Positions 23,340 to 36,405 of a stretch of 64,000 bases of DNA are shown in pieces. The notes beneath the pieces were generated by a model. The model had not been told where the DNA came from and ran no database searches. It was given only the letters and a program-made list of their open reading frames with translations. The DNA is from Phaseolus vulgaris (Eukaryota; Streptophyta; Magnoliopsida; Fabales; Fabaceae), in contig NC_023758.2 of assembly GCF_000499845.2 (NCBI RefSeq), positions 27,625,520 to 27,689,519 of the forward strand, read 5' to 3'. Each line of letters opens with the position of its first letter. Positions within the stretch are counted from its first letter, which is position 1. The position numbers were made by a program, and so were the translations under genes.

Positions 23340-26300
23340 CCAAATATTATTTTTAATGATTGACAAACAAAACATTATGTTTTTATTTTTTTTAAGCACA
23401 TAATCAAAACTGTAGAGTGTTGAACATTTTTTATCAACATATTTAATGTTTTTACAATATTGTAATTCAAGGTTTATCACTATGACTCGGGATAATTTTA
23501 ACATGTGATATGTTTGACCTATCAAGAAAAAATGACCTAACAAAAAAAAAAGACATATTTGGCCTATCAAGAAAAAATGGCCCATCAAGAAAAAAGACCT
23601 ATCTAGCCTACCAAGAAAAAATGACCTATCAAGAAAAAATGTATACAAAAGTAAGCAATGAACATCTCTGAATAGGCACATGAGATGATACTCTCAATGA
23701 AGGATAGATAAGTAGAATACTCTTGTTATACTTTCTTTTACCTCAAATCATACCAGTACTTCATTAATGACTGACAAACAAAACTTTTTTTTTTTAATTT
23801 TTTAATCACTTAATCAAAACTGTAGAGTATTGAACTCTCTCCCCCCTAAGAAAGAATGACCTATCAAGAAAAAGTGTATGCAAAAGTAAGCAATGAACAT
23901 CTCGGAACACACACATGATGATACTCTCAATAAAGGATATATAAGTAGAATACTATTGTTATACTTTCTTTACCTCAAATCATACTAGTACTTCATTAAT
24001 GACTGACAAACAAAACTTTATGTTTTTATTTTTTTAAGCACTTAATCAAAACTGTAGAGTGTTGGACTGTTTTTCTCAACATATTTAATATTTTTACAGG
24101 GTTGTAATTCAAGGTTTATCACTATGACTCGGGATAATATTAACATGTGACATGTCTGACCTATCTGATGTATCAAGAAAAAATGACCTATGAAGAAAAA
24201 ATACATATTTGGCCTACCAAGAAAAAATGTATGCAAAAGTAAGCAATGAACATCTCTAAATAGGCACATGGGATGATACTCTCAATGAAGGATAGATAAG
24301 TAGAATACTCTTGTTATACTTTCTTTTAGCTCAAATCATACCAGTACTTCATTAATGTCTAACAAACACAACTTTATGTTTTTATTTTTTAAAGCATTTA
24401 ATCAAAACTGTAGAGTGTTGAACTTTTTTTTCTCAACATATTTAATGTTTTTATAGTGTTGTAATTCAAAGTTTATCACTATGACTCAGGATAATATTAA
24501 CATGTGACATGTCTGACCTATGCAAAAATGACCTGTAAAGAAAAAAGACATATTTGGCCTATCAAGAAAAAAAGACCTATCTGGTCTATCAAGAAAAAAA
24601 TCAAAAGTAAGCAATGAACATCTCTGAATAGACATATGAGATGATACTCTCAATGAAGGATATATAAGTAAAATAGTCTTGTTATACTTTCTTTTACCTC
24701 AAATCATAATAGTACTTCATTAATGACTAACAAACAAAACTTTGTTTTTATTTTTTTAAACATTTAATCAAAATTGTTGAGTGTTGAACTTTTTTTCTCA
24801 ACATATTTAATGTTTTTACAGTGTCATAATTCAAGATTTATCACTATGACTCGGGATAATATTAACATGTGACATGTCAGACCTATCAAGAAAAAATGAC
24901 CTATCAAGAAAAAAGACATATCTGGGTCTAATAAGAAAAAATGGCTTATCAAGAAAAAGACCTATATGGTCTATCAAGAAAACATGACCTATCAAGAAAA
25001 AATGTATGCCAAAGTAAGCAATGAAAATCTATAAATAGGCACATGAGATGATACTCTCAGTGAAAAATAAATTAAGTAGAATACTCTTGTTATACATTCA
25101 TTTACCTCAAATCATACAAGTACTTCATTAATGACTGACAAACAAAACTTTATGTTTTTATTTTTTTAAGCACTTAATCAAAATTGTAGAGTGTTGAACT
25201 TTTTTTCTCAACAAATTTAATGTTTTACAGTGCCGTAATTCAAGGTTTATCACTATGACTTGGAATAATATTAACATATGACATGTCTGACGTATCAAGA
25301 AAAAATGACCTATGAAGAAAAAAGACATATCTGGCCTATCATGAAAAAATGACCTATAAAAAAGCATATCTGGTATATTAAGAAAAAATGGCCTATCAAG
25401 AAAAATGTATGCAAAAGTTAGCAATGGAAATCTCTGAATAGGAACATGAGATGATACTCTCAATGAATGATAGATAAGTAGAATACTCTTGTAATACTTT
25501 TTACCTCAAATCATACGAGTACTTAATTAATGACTGACAAACAAAATTTTTTGTTTTTATTTTTTTTAAGCAGTTAATCAAAACTGTAGAGTGTTGAACT
25601 GTTTTTCTCAACATACTATTTTTCTATTTTTCTCAACATATTTAATGTTTTTACAGTGTCATAATTCAAGGTTTATCACTATGACTCGGGATAATATTAA
25701 CATGTGACATGTCTGACGTATCTCACCTATCAAGAAAAAAAAACATATCTAGCCAATCAAGAAAAAATGTATACAAAAGTAAGCAATGAACATCTTTAAA
25801 TAGACACATGGGATAATACTCTCAATGAAGGATAAATAAGTAGAATACTCTTATTATACTTTCTTTTACCTCAAATCATACCAGTACTTCATTAATGACT
25901 GACAAACACAACTTTATGTTTTTATTTTTTTTTATTTTTTTAAGCACTTAATCAAAACTGTAGAGTATTGAATTTTTTCTCTCAACATATTTAATGTTTT
26001 TATAGTGTCGTAAGTCAAGGTTTATCACTAGGACTCAGGATAATATTAATATGTGACATGTCTGACCTATCAAGAATAAATGACCTATCAAGAAAAAAGT
26101 GATAACTGACCTATCAAGAAAAAAATGGCCTATCCAAAAAAAAAACCTATCTGGCCTATTAAAAAAAATGTATGAAAAAGTAAGCAATGGACATCTCTAA
26201 ATAGACACATGGAATGACACTTTCAATGATGGATAAATAAGTAGAATACTCTTCTTATACTCTCTTTTACCTCAAATCATACTAATATTTCATTGTAAAA
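23340..26300 (+). repeat. Satellite array: about eight units of 230-410 bp with a nested minisatellite
   Basis: The landmark 'GACTGACAAACAAAAC' (or a close variant) recurs at about 23358, 23767, 24001, 24357, 24727, 25132, 25534 and 25898, and the array ends near 26300. Intervals are about 410, 234, 356, 370, 405, 402, 364 and 400 bp. Shared blocks in order are 'AATCAAAACTGTAGAGTGTTG', 'TTTATCACTATGACTCGGGA', a variable minisatellite, 'GTAAGCAATGAACATCTCT' and 'AAGTAGAATACTCTTGTTAT'. The length differences come largely from the inner minisatellite, whose roughly 18-bp unit is like ACCTATCAAGAAAAAATG. No coding function is likely. Confidence 0.92.
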
Positions 26301-27580
26301 ACTTTCTAATAATTTTTACTTAGATAGGTGAATCTAAATCAATTTATATTTTCCTAAATGGTGTTTTTTTACATTCATACACAAATATAATTAAAATTTT
26401 AAAATATATAAAATAAAAGGAAAAAACATAAAATTTTGTATATTGTAATTTTTTTTAACCAAGGCCATATGTTTATATTACATATTTTGACTGACACAAA
26501 TACCATCAAAGTATTTTTTTCATTAAAAATATCTTTTTAAGTTGAACTATAAATATTATTTAATGTGCTTCCAAATAGTTAATGGAATATCTTTTTACGA
26601 GACTCCCTCAAAGCTTTAACCACTCTCACCTAAAAAACATTAAAGATAAAAGTTCACAAAATAAATAAATAAACAAATATTGAATGAATATACACAATTC
26701 TACACTTTATTATTTACTTAAAAAATGTTTTTTATACAGTTTTAAAAATAATTATTATAATACAATGAATAAACCCTAACATTACCTACTCACTTCTCAC
26801 ATTGAGTTTTGTAAATGTTACTAACCTCTGAATAAGTCAAAACATTTTACTCACCAGTCAGTGTAATAACTTGACCGTTTAACGATAAACCTCTGTTTTC
26901 TCCCTCCAGACGCACGCTCATATCCATCTCTTAAATGTCAGTTTTTTTTTATATTTTATTCATAAAGTACAAACCAGGACAACACGCAACAGTGTAACAT
27001 TAATTTAGAGTTAATGAATTTACAATTAAATATATATATATAATAATTTTTAACAACTGCATCTTATTTACATTCAAAGGAGTCTCACAGTATATAAAGT
27101 TAATTTTAATCAAGAAACAAACAAGACAAGACTGGTGACATTTAACTACTACACTGTTTCTGATATTTTTGCCTGAAAATCATATTATAAATGGCTGCAA
27201 GCATCAAGTGAGATTCATTAAACTATGTAACTGGACAGTATCTAAAAAAAACTTGTATTGTAATTTGTCACAGAATCTCTTATGTAAGACACGACAACAA
27301 TTGTTTTTAATTTGCAACTAAAAAACCTGTTGCTGGATATAAAAATCCAGTAGAAAACATTAGAATGAAATACCCTTTTGGTTTAGACAGCACAGGAGGC
27401 AACAGTTTTTCATAATTAAAAGCTGAACTAAGTTGCATTCCAAAAACTTACAGTATATAATAATTGGACTAATAAAATGTTGATATGAGTAGTGAAAGAA
27501 AGCTGCATTGTTATAAGTGGCATGATTATTAACTGCAGTATATTATTGGTTGCATGGGACCAAGTGTCCTTCATAAATGA
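26301..27580. other. Intergenic region upstream of the membrane-protein gene
   Basis: AT-rich to about 27100, then closer to average composition. No gene seen. A TATA-like TATATATA at 27585-27592 could serve the gene starting at 27947, implying a leader of about 320 nt. Confidence 0.4.
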
Positions 27581-27946
27581 AATTTATATATATGGGAAGG
27601 TTTCCCACACACAAAACTGAGCACTGTAGCGACGTTTCCTTCTTCTGTAACGTCTCAGTGTGGTGATATTTTATCAATTCCCTAGAGACAAATGAAAAAT
27701 AAAGTAAGGTGGGAAATTATAGTAATATATATACTTTCACTAAACAAGGCCGTTTCAGGTCCTAGAAAGTTTCATTAGCCCAGCTGTGCACAGTTGCACA
27801 CCAAACCAAACCCACCCTTTAGTTAGTCCCTTGTAGTAGTATCACCTTTGTTAAACCACAACACTCTTTCTTCTTTCCCCTCTGCACTTTTTCTCTCGCC
27901 ATTACTCTCTCTGACACCTGTGCCTTCGTTTTCTGTGTTCAAAGTG

Positions 27947-30900
27947 ATGAAAGAGGTGACGGTTGAAGCTGATGGAGGCCAGGGAGGAGCACAGGGCGTG
28001 CAAGAGGGTGGAAAGGGCACCGTTAGGCCAGACATACACAACAGGGCCATGAAAATTTTGAGGGCAAGAGAGCCTTATAATGGGTATGAGGAAGTTGGAG
28101 AGAAACCCTCAGGGCTTGAAGTCATGGGATGGTACCTTTACGAGTTTTGCTTCTACTTTGTTCAAACTGTGCTTGTTCCTGTTGTCTTTCCTCTCATAAT
28201 CAGTCAGCTACAGCGTATCCCCACAGATTCACTTCAGGAATGGGCCAAAAACCACCCCACCAAGCACTGCTCACAAAAGGAAATTCATCTGTGAGTCTTC
28301 TTTTTCATTCTCATTCTCTTGTTCATTCTTTGGAACATTTCAACTCTTTCCTTCTTCCATTGTAAATTTCAATAGCTATAGTACTGCTAAATGCCGTTTT
28401 TTTAAGAAAAAAACTGGTAACTGTTTGTTTCTCCTTCTGTGGTCTCGATCTACTATAGTTTGTGTTTTGGGTGTTCCGTTAGTATTTTTTTTTTTTTGAA
28501 AAGTTGTTGCAGTGGCCATGGATGGTACATGAGAGTTATTTCTGTAGAAGAAAAGAAAAAAAAAGACTAATTTTGTGATTTAAAAAACTAGGCAATGTGA
28601 CAAACTGGGCATAGGGTTCTGTTATGTTTATTTTTTTTTAAAAATGATTTTGAGCCGTTTGGTTCCACTATAGCTCACCATCATGAAAAGTCGTGTCCTT
28701 TGTGGCTTTCTTACAATTCTACTTTACTCTTACTCTACTCAAGAGTTAAGATTCCTTTTTCAAAGCACTTCATTACCCATCGGACATGAAACTTATTTAT
28801 TAACTATGTTGGCATGTCGACCTTTGGTGTACAACAAAAAACAACCTAAAGCCATGCCCTTGTATTTTTGGCCAAAACAAGAGAGAGTAAAAATCTATGC
28901 TTTCCTCCTAGGGAGTATCAAAATGTTTGTCGGACTATCCCAAAAGTCTTCAGTCACCTTTTTAAACTTTTAAACTTTTTTAAGGTATCCATGCCATTAT
29001 CCACAACGGTAAAATTACTCACCTCACTCAACTATATTTTATTAACTTTTTTAACACTATTAACATTAATCACTTGTTTACATTGAAGATCTACACTATT
29101 CACTCACGCATACATTCAAGACAAGGTTATTATTATTATTATTATTATATGAGAAAGTGTGTACCTTTAATAATGGGTAAGGCTAAATTTTGCCTTTTGG
29201 ACCGTTGGGTACAATTTAAAAAAAAAATTAAATTAGTTTATTTTTGGTAAGGATATCCATTTAACTGCAATTAACAGTGCCGACAGCATGAAATTGTTTC
29301 TATATCTTATCCATGCATTTGTAATCTTTTTATAACAACAGTGCTTCCACTAAGAAATAGTAGTAACTGATTCTTTTTCAGTCAATGTTCTCAAACCAAA
29401 ACCCACTACAGGACTAGTACTATGTATACATCAAATAAACTAAGACACTATTTACTATGTAAATAGTTCTCTCAGTATGTATTTGCATGTTCCCAAAGTT
29501 CCATTTCACCATGACAGCACTCCCATAAAAAGCAGAAAGATTATGTGTGCATGAACATGGTAATTTGTGCCAACATATTAAGACAACATTTGGACCAATA
29601 ATTATGCTAAAAGAGTAATTTATGGTGCAAGGTAATGCTTCTAGCTAACATAGTTCATGCAGTAATGGTGCAAGGTATTACTGTTCATCCCATTACAAAT
29701 TAGTATGTATAATAACTATAACCTGATTTTAACTAGAACATCTGACAAAAGTGCAATATGGTGGATTTGCAGGTATAGCAAACTCACAAATCACACCATA
29801 AGAACAGGTGGTGGATCAAATTTCTCCTCTTTGGAGTGGACATCAATTGCTTGGGCCACAGGTCTAGCTTTGGCTGCTCCAATTCTGGGGTTCGTTTCCT
29901 TCCATCTTGATGGCCACTTCCCAAAGCTCATCACAGCAGCAGCCACAGGCATCGGAGTATTCTTCTGCCTCCCTGCAGGCTTCTTCAAAGTCACAGCCAT
30001 CTTCGTTCCCTACATTGCTGGCATTGTTGCAGCCAGCACAGTCGCCACTGCTGCTCACACCCACCACCTTGGCCTCATGATCCGCTGCTTCACAGGACCA
30101 ACCCTCAAGAGAAGCCAATTCTCCATCAGACAAGCAGTCTCCAGCAGACTCTCCCTCCACGCCACGGCGGCTGGATGCCTTGGAGCCGCCATAATCTCCT
30201 CCTTCACATACCATATGCTTCGGGAACTCAATGACAATGAGCGTGATGTCATGAGTCTCTGGGTTGTTTCAATCTTCAGTGGCCTGATATGGCTTGTGGG
30301 GGTGTTGCACATTGTCACATCCATCAGCAGAACCACTGATTCCATCTCTTTCTCCTCAAGACTCCACCCCTTTTCCATCTTCAAGTACCCTCATGCAATT
30401 GGAGGCCTTGCTGGGGTTTTCCTCTCCTCGTTCACCACCATGTCGATTTTCACTGGGGGAGTGATCTTCATAGTGGGACAACTCTGCATCAAGCCCCTGC
30501 ACTTACTCTATTTCTGGCTAACTTACTTCCTCTTCCCTCTTGTTTCTCTGTCGTTATTACAACCCTTGATGCACGTGATCAAGATGAATTCTGTGAAAAT
30601 GCAAATAGTGGGGTTCCTTTTGTCTCTCTTGTCATCTGGCTTTGGATTCTACTACGGCCACAGCCACTGGAAATGGGGTCACTTGGTGTTATTTGGTGCA
30701 GTTCAAAGCACAGCAACAGGGATTCTGTATGCTTTTGGGAGGCTCTTGGTGTTGGACTGTGCCCCCTCAGGGAAAGAAGGTGCATTCTCGATCTGGTACG
30801 CTTGGATGAGAGCTGCAGGGTTGTGCGTGGGGTTCACGGTGGGGTCGGTGGCGCCGGGGCGAATCAGGACTTCATTTGGAGCTGCGTTTTGCACTGCCAT

Positions 30901-31039
30901 AGCTGGAATTGTGGTGCTGCTATTCGGGAACATCAGTGATGTGGGAGGTGCTGTTGCTGCGGGGCATGTCAGAGATGAATGTGAGAGAAGTTCGTCGGGT
31001 GTGGCTGGCTTGGATTCTAAAGAATCAGCACGCGTTTGA
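27947..31039 (+). CDS. Multipass membrane protein, Atg22/UMF1-like MFS family, 2 exons
   Basis: Exons 27947-28290 and 29773-31039 (intron 1,482 bp, GT-AG) join to 536 residues. Translation is taken from MKEVTVEADGG; an in-frame ATG at 27848 would add 33 residues but lies in T/C-rich leader-like sequence. After a soluble Gly/Glu-rich N-terminus, the segment GWYLYEFCFYFVQTVL followed by VFPLII resembles the 'GW.LYDFANS....VFPLY' start of Atg22/UMF1 transporters. About eleven or twelve hydrophobic segments follow. A late loop, APSGKEGAFSIWYAWMRAAG, resembles the 'P.G.EA.FFGLY' loop of UMF1. Yeast Atg22 exports amino acids from the vacuole; the substrate here is unknown. The C-terminal tail (about 35 residues) is hydrophilic. 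I recognise the family only by pattern, so another MFS-like membrane family remains possible. Confidence 0.8.
29127..29149. repeat. (TTA)n microsatellite in the intron of the membrane-protein gene
   Basis: About seven TTA/TAT triplets in a row. Confidence 0.9.
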
Positions 31040-32500
31040 ATAACAGAAAGTGATGAAGAAGAATATTGTTGTCTTTGTGCGTTATATGATGATTCTTTGC
31101 AAATGATGTTAATGCATGCAAGAGTATAAGGCTTTTTATTTTATGATTGATTTTAGATGTATTCTGGTAGTTAATTGTTGTTGTTGTGCATGCATGATGT
31201 TTGGTCTCTCTGTTCAGGATTTGGGTGCTGATGATGACATGTGTAACTGTGTTATACTATTTTCTCATATTTGTCTCTCTTATACATCATTTCTCCCTAA
31301 AACTCTTCTAACTAATTAACTGCTTTTTATCCCTTATTCTACTTATAATTTCCAATTTTTAAAACTTTTTTTTTTTTATATCTCAAATATATGCTTTTAA
31401 TTAATTCTTTAAATTATTTCTGTAGTTTCTATTGCAATTGCCATAAACTATTATTTCCAGACGATGATCCTATTTAAATATATCCAACGTTTTGATGTAT
31501 TAACTGAAAATTATTGAGACCTACGAAATAACGTGCATCTCTTTAAACATTAAAATGTGAAAAAAAGTTTTTGTTTTGTATTTTTCAAAAAATATAACAA
31601 AAAAAAACTTGTTTAACACGATTTTTTTTATTGTGCTAACAGATAGTTCAGAACACAGTGTAAAGTTTCTTTTATATTCTTTTAAAATTTTTAACAAAGC
31701 GGAAACTTAAGAAATTGTTTTTTTAAACCCTAAACCTTAAATTCTTATATTATTTGAAAAAATCATAGAAGATTTTTTTGTATTAAAGTTTTCTTTTTTT
31801 TTTTCAGAAGAAGAATCATACGACAAAAAAAGTTCCATTGAGTTAATTTTTTCGTAAAAAAATTTAATAGGGGATTTTTTTTTTCGTTTCTTAATTTTAA
31901 TAATGAAAGTATGCTTCTTTGAGAGTTTTTTAACCTAAATATATCAAAAGAATATGGTTTCTTTTCACTTCGATTGGGACTTTAATAGTAATTTGGGGGT
32001 ACGAATAAAAGACTATACCTTCTTAGTGTACACAGTGGCGAGCTACGCAGCCCAAAATATTGAGCTCCGCTGCTAACTAGAAACAATGGGCAAATTCTTT
32101 CTGCACCTTCATCGTTTCTTCTGGCACCCTCATATTTTTGGAAATACCAAAATTGTCCATTCTGAATTTTACAATTTAGAATCCAAATTTTGTATTGAGT
32201 TTTATAATTTGAAATACAAAATTTGCATCCAAATTATACAATTTGAACTATTTCTATTTTGGATTGTACAATTCAAAATAAAAAAAAAATTGTATTTCAG
32301 ATTTTAGAATACAAATTTCTCACTTAGACGATGAAGGTAAAAAGACTATTGCGACAGTGACGTGGATGTGAGAGATGTTATGACGTTGAAGGTGGGGGTG
32401 CAGGAAGAAATCGTGGAAACAATAAAGCCCAAATTAGCCAGATCTTTACCTCAAAATTAAACAAAAAATAGAATTAAGAAAAAAAAAACGCAATCCCCAA
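31040..32500. other. Intergenic region with T-rich and possible MITE sequence
   Basis: 3' UTR of the membrane-protein gene to about 31310, then AT-rich DNA. At 32090-32415 the text runs from 'TTTCTGCACCTTCATCG' to 'GGGGGTGCAGGAAGAAA', which are roughly inverted, with 'ACAATTTAGAATCCAAATTTT'-type inverted words between. It may be a small MITE just upstream of the ribosomal-protein gene, but no target duplication was found. Confidence 0.35.
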
Positions 32501-32595
32501 AATCGAAGGGAAGAAAAAACCCTTGAGCAATCGCAGGTTTGAAGGTTTGGGTTGGATTGTGCAGAGTGCAAAAACTGGAAATCAGTGAAGTCGCC

Positions 32596-35500
32596 ATGCT
32601 TCGTTGTTTGACGAAACTTCGTTGTCTCGCCGTTCAATCACGCCAAATTCTACCACCGCCCTCTTCTCGCCGTCTCCTCCATCATTTGCCGTCGCAACCG
32701 CTTCACTCTGCTTCCACTTTCCGTACTTCTTCTCCTCCGTCCTTTGTTTTCTCTTCATGGCCTCTCCACGTATCCCATCCTTGCCCTTCCGTAAGTCTTC
32801 GATGTAATTATTTAGAGTTTGTCATTCCGATCGTGATTGTGATAGCAGTTTAATTTGCTGTGCATAGTTGGTTCAAGTGCGCCACGTGTCGTCCAGGGAA
32901 CGAAAACTCAGAAGAAAACCGATGACTCCTACCATTTCCAAGGTTAAGAAAACCAAAATGAAATCTTATTCGTAAGTTTCATCTTCGTTACTCGCATAGT
33001 TTGTGTGAATTTTTCTTTTTTTTTTTCTTTTGTTTGTGATGAGTAAGTGATTTTAATATGGTGGGAGCAGGTCTTTAAAATTAAGATTCAGAGAAATGAG
33101 TGATGGGAACTTCAGGCGCTGGAAGGAAGGCAAGCGTCACAATGCTCATCTTAAGGTTCAGTTTTTTTCTTTCTGGATTTAATAAGGTTTTATGATATGT
33201 GATGATATAACCCAATTTAGATAAACTTCTCAGTAAGTGTTTATAGGGGGCGAAATAAAAAAAATGTAAAATGAATTAAACTTCTTTTATAAGTTATAAC
33301 TAACTTATCACTTCACTTCAACTTTTACGGAAGCTCTCTGATCTATATTCTCCAAAAGCTGTGGTGCATAAGGTATTATGGAGGAGTTTAATTCCTTTTC
33401 CTTTTTATTTTCTTTCCCTGTAAGTTTTTGCAGATAAATTTATCCAAACAGGCCCTTTGTGATTATATGTTGGAATGTGAGTTTCTTGTTGGTGGTTTTG
33501 TCTAGAATCCTTGATAATTTCTGTTGTTCCAGGGTAAATAGCCAGATAAATCATGTCATGTCATACTCATTCCTAAAATTCCTTTCTCAACATTTCATGA
33601 GGTGCAAATAAATCACCACGTTTATCTTGACTAAGTTATTGACTTGTTCTTATTCACAGTGGACTGTTGCTGTCCTTCCTAAGCAAGATTCCTATAGCAT
33701 TTCTAGTACGTTACATGCGGAAGTAATTAAATAAATTGGTCGAACACTTAATTGGAAACAGTGGCAAGTTTCTTTCAGAGAGAAATTGCTTTTGAAAATG
33801 AAATCATAATTGCTGTTTCTAACTTAGTAGCAAGATTGTGATTTGGATTTCTTCATTTGCCGAAAATAGAGCAACATGTGTTTCCTTAGGGTGTATAGTT
33901 GTGAAAATTAGGGTGATGAGGCAAGGCAATACTTATGGTATGCTTGTAGATAATGGTATTAACAAGATTTGAAAAAAGAAACAAATTTCAGAATCTGGTG
34001 CCATTGGGATGGATGCACCAATCTAGCATGAATACTGGTTTATTGAAGATAAAAATAATTGTGAAGTTTTCCTTGTTTTGGGTTTTTGCTGTGATGGATG
34101 TTGTGGTGGTGTCATACAATGCATAACATGTTTCCAATTATGTCATCGTAGCTGTTGGGGCAGTTGGCACCCAGCTTTAGGATGACCATTCCCGTGATAT
34201 GGTTACTTGACAATTGACATGAATACTTACATGTTTATGTTTCATTGCCTCATTGGTATACTTCTACAGTAGTATCTGTTGACTCCTTTATTAGCTGTCT
34301 ACTGTGAAAATAACATTGTAAGATGGTATGGTATGATATAGAGTACAAAACACGAACTTAGTACATACATACATCTGTTTATAAATGTATTTGTGAGCAA
34401 GTTTCCTAGTGGGAACATCCTGTATTGTATGTTTGAAACTTTAAATTAGTATGCTGTATTAAGAAAAAAAATTATAATCACAATGTCACAGAGAAAGCAT
34501 TTTGCAGAAAAGTTGTTTTCATATAAAATTCGGCAAAGCGTACGTCTATGAAGCCTATCTCAATAACATTCATAACATGATTAGTTACAACAACAAAAAC
34601 TAGGGGTGGCAAAGCGGGCCAGCCCGCCCCGCATTGGCCCGCCCCGCGCTTGGCCCGCAAAAATGCGGGTTGGGTTGGCCCGCCCTTCAAAGTTATTGCG
34701 GGCTAGAATTCTCAACCCGCCCCGCATAAGAGCTGGCCCGCGGGTTTGCAGGCCAGCCCGCGTTCTTTTTTATTTTTTTTTAAATTAAATATTTTTATTT
34801 TTTTTTACATTTTGTTCTTAAAACATTGTCAAATTAAACCTATATATTTGCTACTATCAAACCTAAATTCTTTTTCTTCCTTTTCAAACATAATCAAACA
34901 TCAAAACATTAAGATAAATATCAAATATCACTATTCTTCCACTTCCAAAACATTAAAAATACCTAATTCCAAAACATTAAACATAAACATTAATTCTAAA
35001 ACATTAAACATAAACATTATTGACGCGATTGTGTTGTGTTTCTTTCTTTAAAATTTTGTGAAAACCTAATTGCGTTGCCTTACTGCTGCTAAGTGCCAAT
35101 TTTTTTTTTTCTTGCGGGTTAGCGGGCCAGCCCGCCCCGTCCCGCTGCTGGCCCGCAAACCGTGCGGGTTGCGGGCTAATGCGGGGCGGGCTAATGTGGG
35201 TTAGCGGGTTGAAAAGGTCAGTCTGCCTCTGGTTTTTTACCAGCGGGCCGCCCCGCACGGCCCGCCCCGCTTTGCCATCCCTAACAAAAACTAGTTGTCC
35301 CAAGTCTTAACATTATTAGTTATTAGACTAAAATTAGGTGGGTAAAAAATTTGAGTCATTGGGGGCAATACATAGATTTAAAATATTTAATTTTTATATT
35401 TATTAAAAACGAAGCTGTATAAATATTAGAGATAATAAACAATGTTTACATATGTGATTTTGTGGTTTTAAACTGATTTGCACATTTTCAAAACAATGTG

Positions 35501-36405
35501 ATAGAAGTCAACTTGATTACTATATTCATACAAACTGTAGAAGTTTAAGATCATATGTACATAAGAACTGATGAGGTTAAATCTTAGGAGTCAAAAGGAG
35601 TATTTGTTATTTGCTCACTTGTATACATCACCTCGTTTATGTCCATTGAGCAATATATAACTATAAATTTTTATATTTACTTAAATTTTTTATTGAACCT
35701 GTTTAGTGGTAGCCCCTTCAATTCTTTTTTGCATGGTTGATGTAAATTATATACTATGTACAAAAAATAATATTTTCTTGAGAATAAGATTACAGAACAA
35801 TTTGTTTGAATTTTGCCCAATTTGTTTGTGATTCTGGTTGGTTTAGACTTTCGATCAAAGAATGTATGTGTGTAAGATAAAAGTGGAAAAATGGGTTAAG
35901 TTACTTTCTTCCTCATTTATCAATAAATGTCTATGGGCAATTCAGAATTCACTGCACAAGCAATTCAAAAGGCACAGTTGTGACAACAAAAATACTTGTA
36001 TCGTATGTATGTCTGAAATGCTGAATTTGTACTTAGTTGGGGCTAGTTTGGCTCTAGAGCCAGAATCTCTTATACCAAAGGCCAGTTTATATCAATGTTA
36101 TAAACTGAAGGCAAGGGATTGAATTTGAACAAATTTGAGTATTTAAAATGAAATACAAGATCAGCCTGCTTACCTGGAAAACAAAAAAGGGTAGGGCATG
36201 GAGGGAGGGACCAAACAGTTAACTACGCTTCTCTTAAATCTGCTCTCTCATTACAGTATTGTATGGATTATATCTCTACTCCTTTAAATTGACGAATTTC
36301 TGGTGTCCTCTGCAGTCAAAGAAATCAAAACGTAGATTGAGGAAACCTGGCATTGTCCCTGCGGCTTATGCCAAAGTAATGAAGAAGCTCAATTTTTCTG
36401 TTTAG
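32596..36405 (+). CDS. Mitochondrial large-subunit ribosomal protein bL35m, 4 exons
   Basis: Exons 32596-32790, 32868-32971, 33071-33155 and 36316-36405 join in frame to 157 residues. Residues 1-65 are Arg/Ser/Leu-rich with almost no acidic residues (MLRCLTKLRCLAVQSRQ), a typical mitochondrial targeting region. The bL35 core follows: KKTKMKSYSSLKLRFREM, then RRWKEGKRHNAHLKSKKSKR and PGIVPAAYAKVMKKL. bL35 binds 23S-type rRNA inside the large ribosomal subunit; this copy is longer than bacterial bL35 (about 65 residues) because of the N-terminal extension. An in-frame ATG at 32539 exists, but the start at 32596 gives the better targeting peptide. Intron 3 is 3,160 bp and holds an hAT transposon and a MITE. 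A plastid location is possible but less likely. Confidence 0.88.
33214..33455. mobile_element. Candidate MITE in bL35m intron 3
   Basis: The left end AATTTAGATAAACTTCTC and right end AGATAAATTTATCCAAACAGG are roughly inverted (GATAAACTT / GGATAAATTT), with further internal complementarity. The same ends occur at 44020-44162 in the PLGG1-like gene. The plan matches a MITE that is common near legume genes. I found no clean target duplication. Confidence 0.4.
34601..35283. mobile_element. Intact non-autonomous hAT transposon in bL35m intron 3, 683 bp
   Basis: The left end TAGGGGTGGCAAAGCGGG and the right end, on the opposite strand, TAGGGATGGCAAAGCGGG differ by one base in 18. An exact 8-bp duplication, ACAAAAAC, flanks the element (34593-34600 and 35284-35291), the size hAT transposases leave. 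Both ends (about 34601-34765 and 35113-35283) are packed with GCCCGC words like the clustered subterminal sites of Ac, while the middle is AT-rich with AAAACATTAAACATAAAC repeats. No transposase ORF is present. It lies wholly inside intron 3, so it need not disturb the bL35m protein. Confidence 0.88.

Noticed and set aside
23337..25463. Three similar minus-strand ORFs (114, 75 and 101 codons) that look like hydrophobic, signal-bearing paralogues
   Set aside because: They are the minisatellite and satellite units read as protein. Their similarity is explained by the tandem repeat, and none has a gene-like context.
27848..27946. N-terminal extension of the membrane protein from an earlier in-frame ATG
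   Set aside because: The added residues come from T/C-rich leader sequence. The start at 27947 (MKEVTVEADGG) gives a typical N-terminus. Not fully excluded.
29705..29772. First 23 codons of a long ORF that continues into exon 2 of the membrane-protein gene
   Set aside because: They lie upstream of a clear TTTGCAG acceptor and do not match the family. Exon 1 at 27947-28290 supplies the real N-terminus and joins in frame.
30055..30939. Long ORFs opposite or overlapping exon 2 of the membrane-protein gene
   Set aside because: Shadow frames of a GC-richer coding exon; the plus-strand frame has membrane segments and family motifs.
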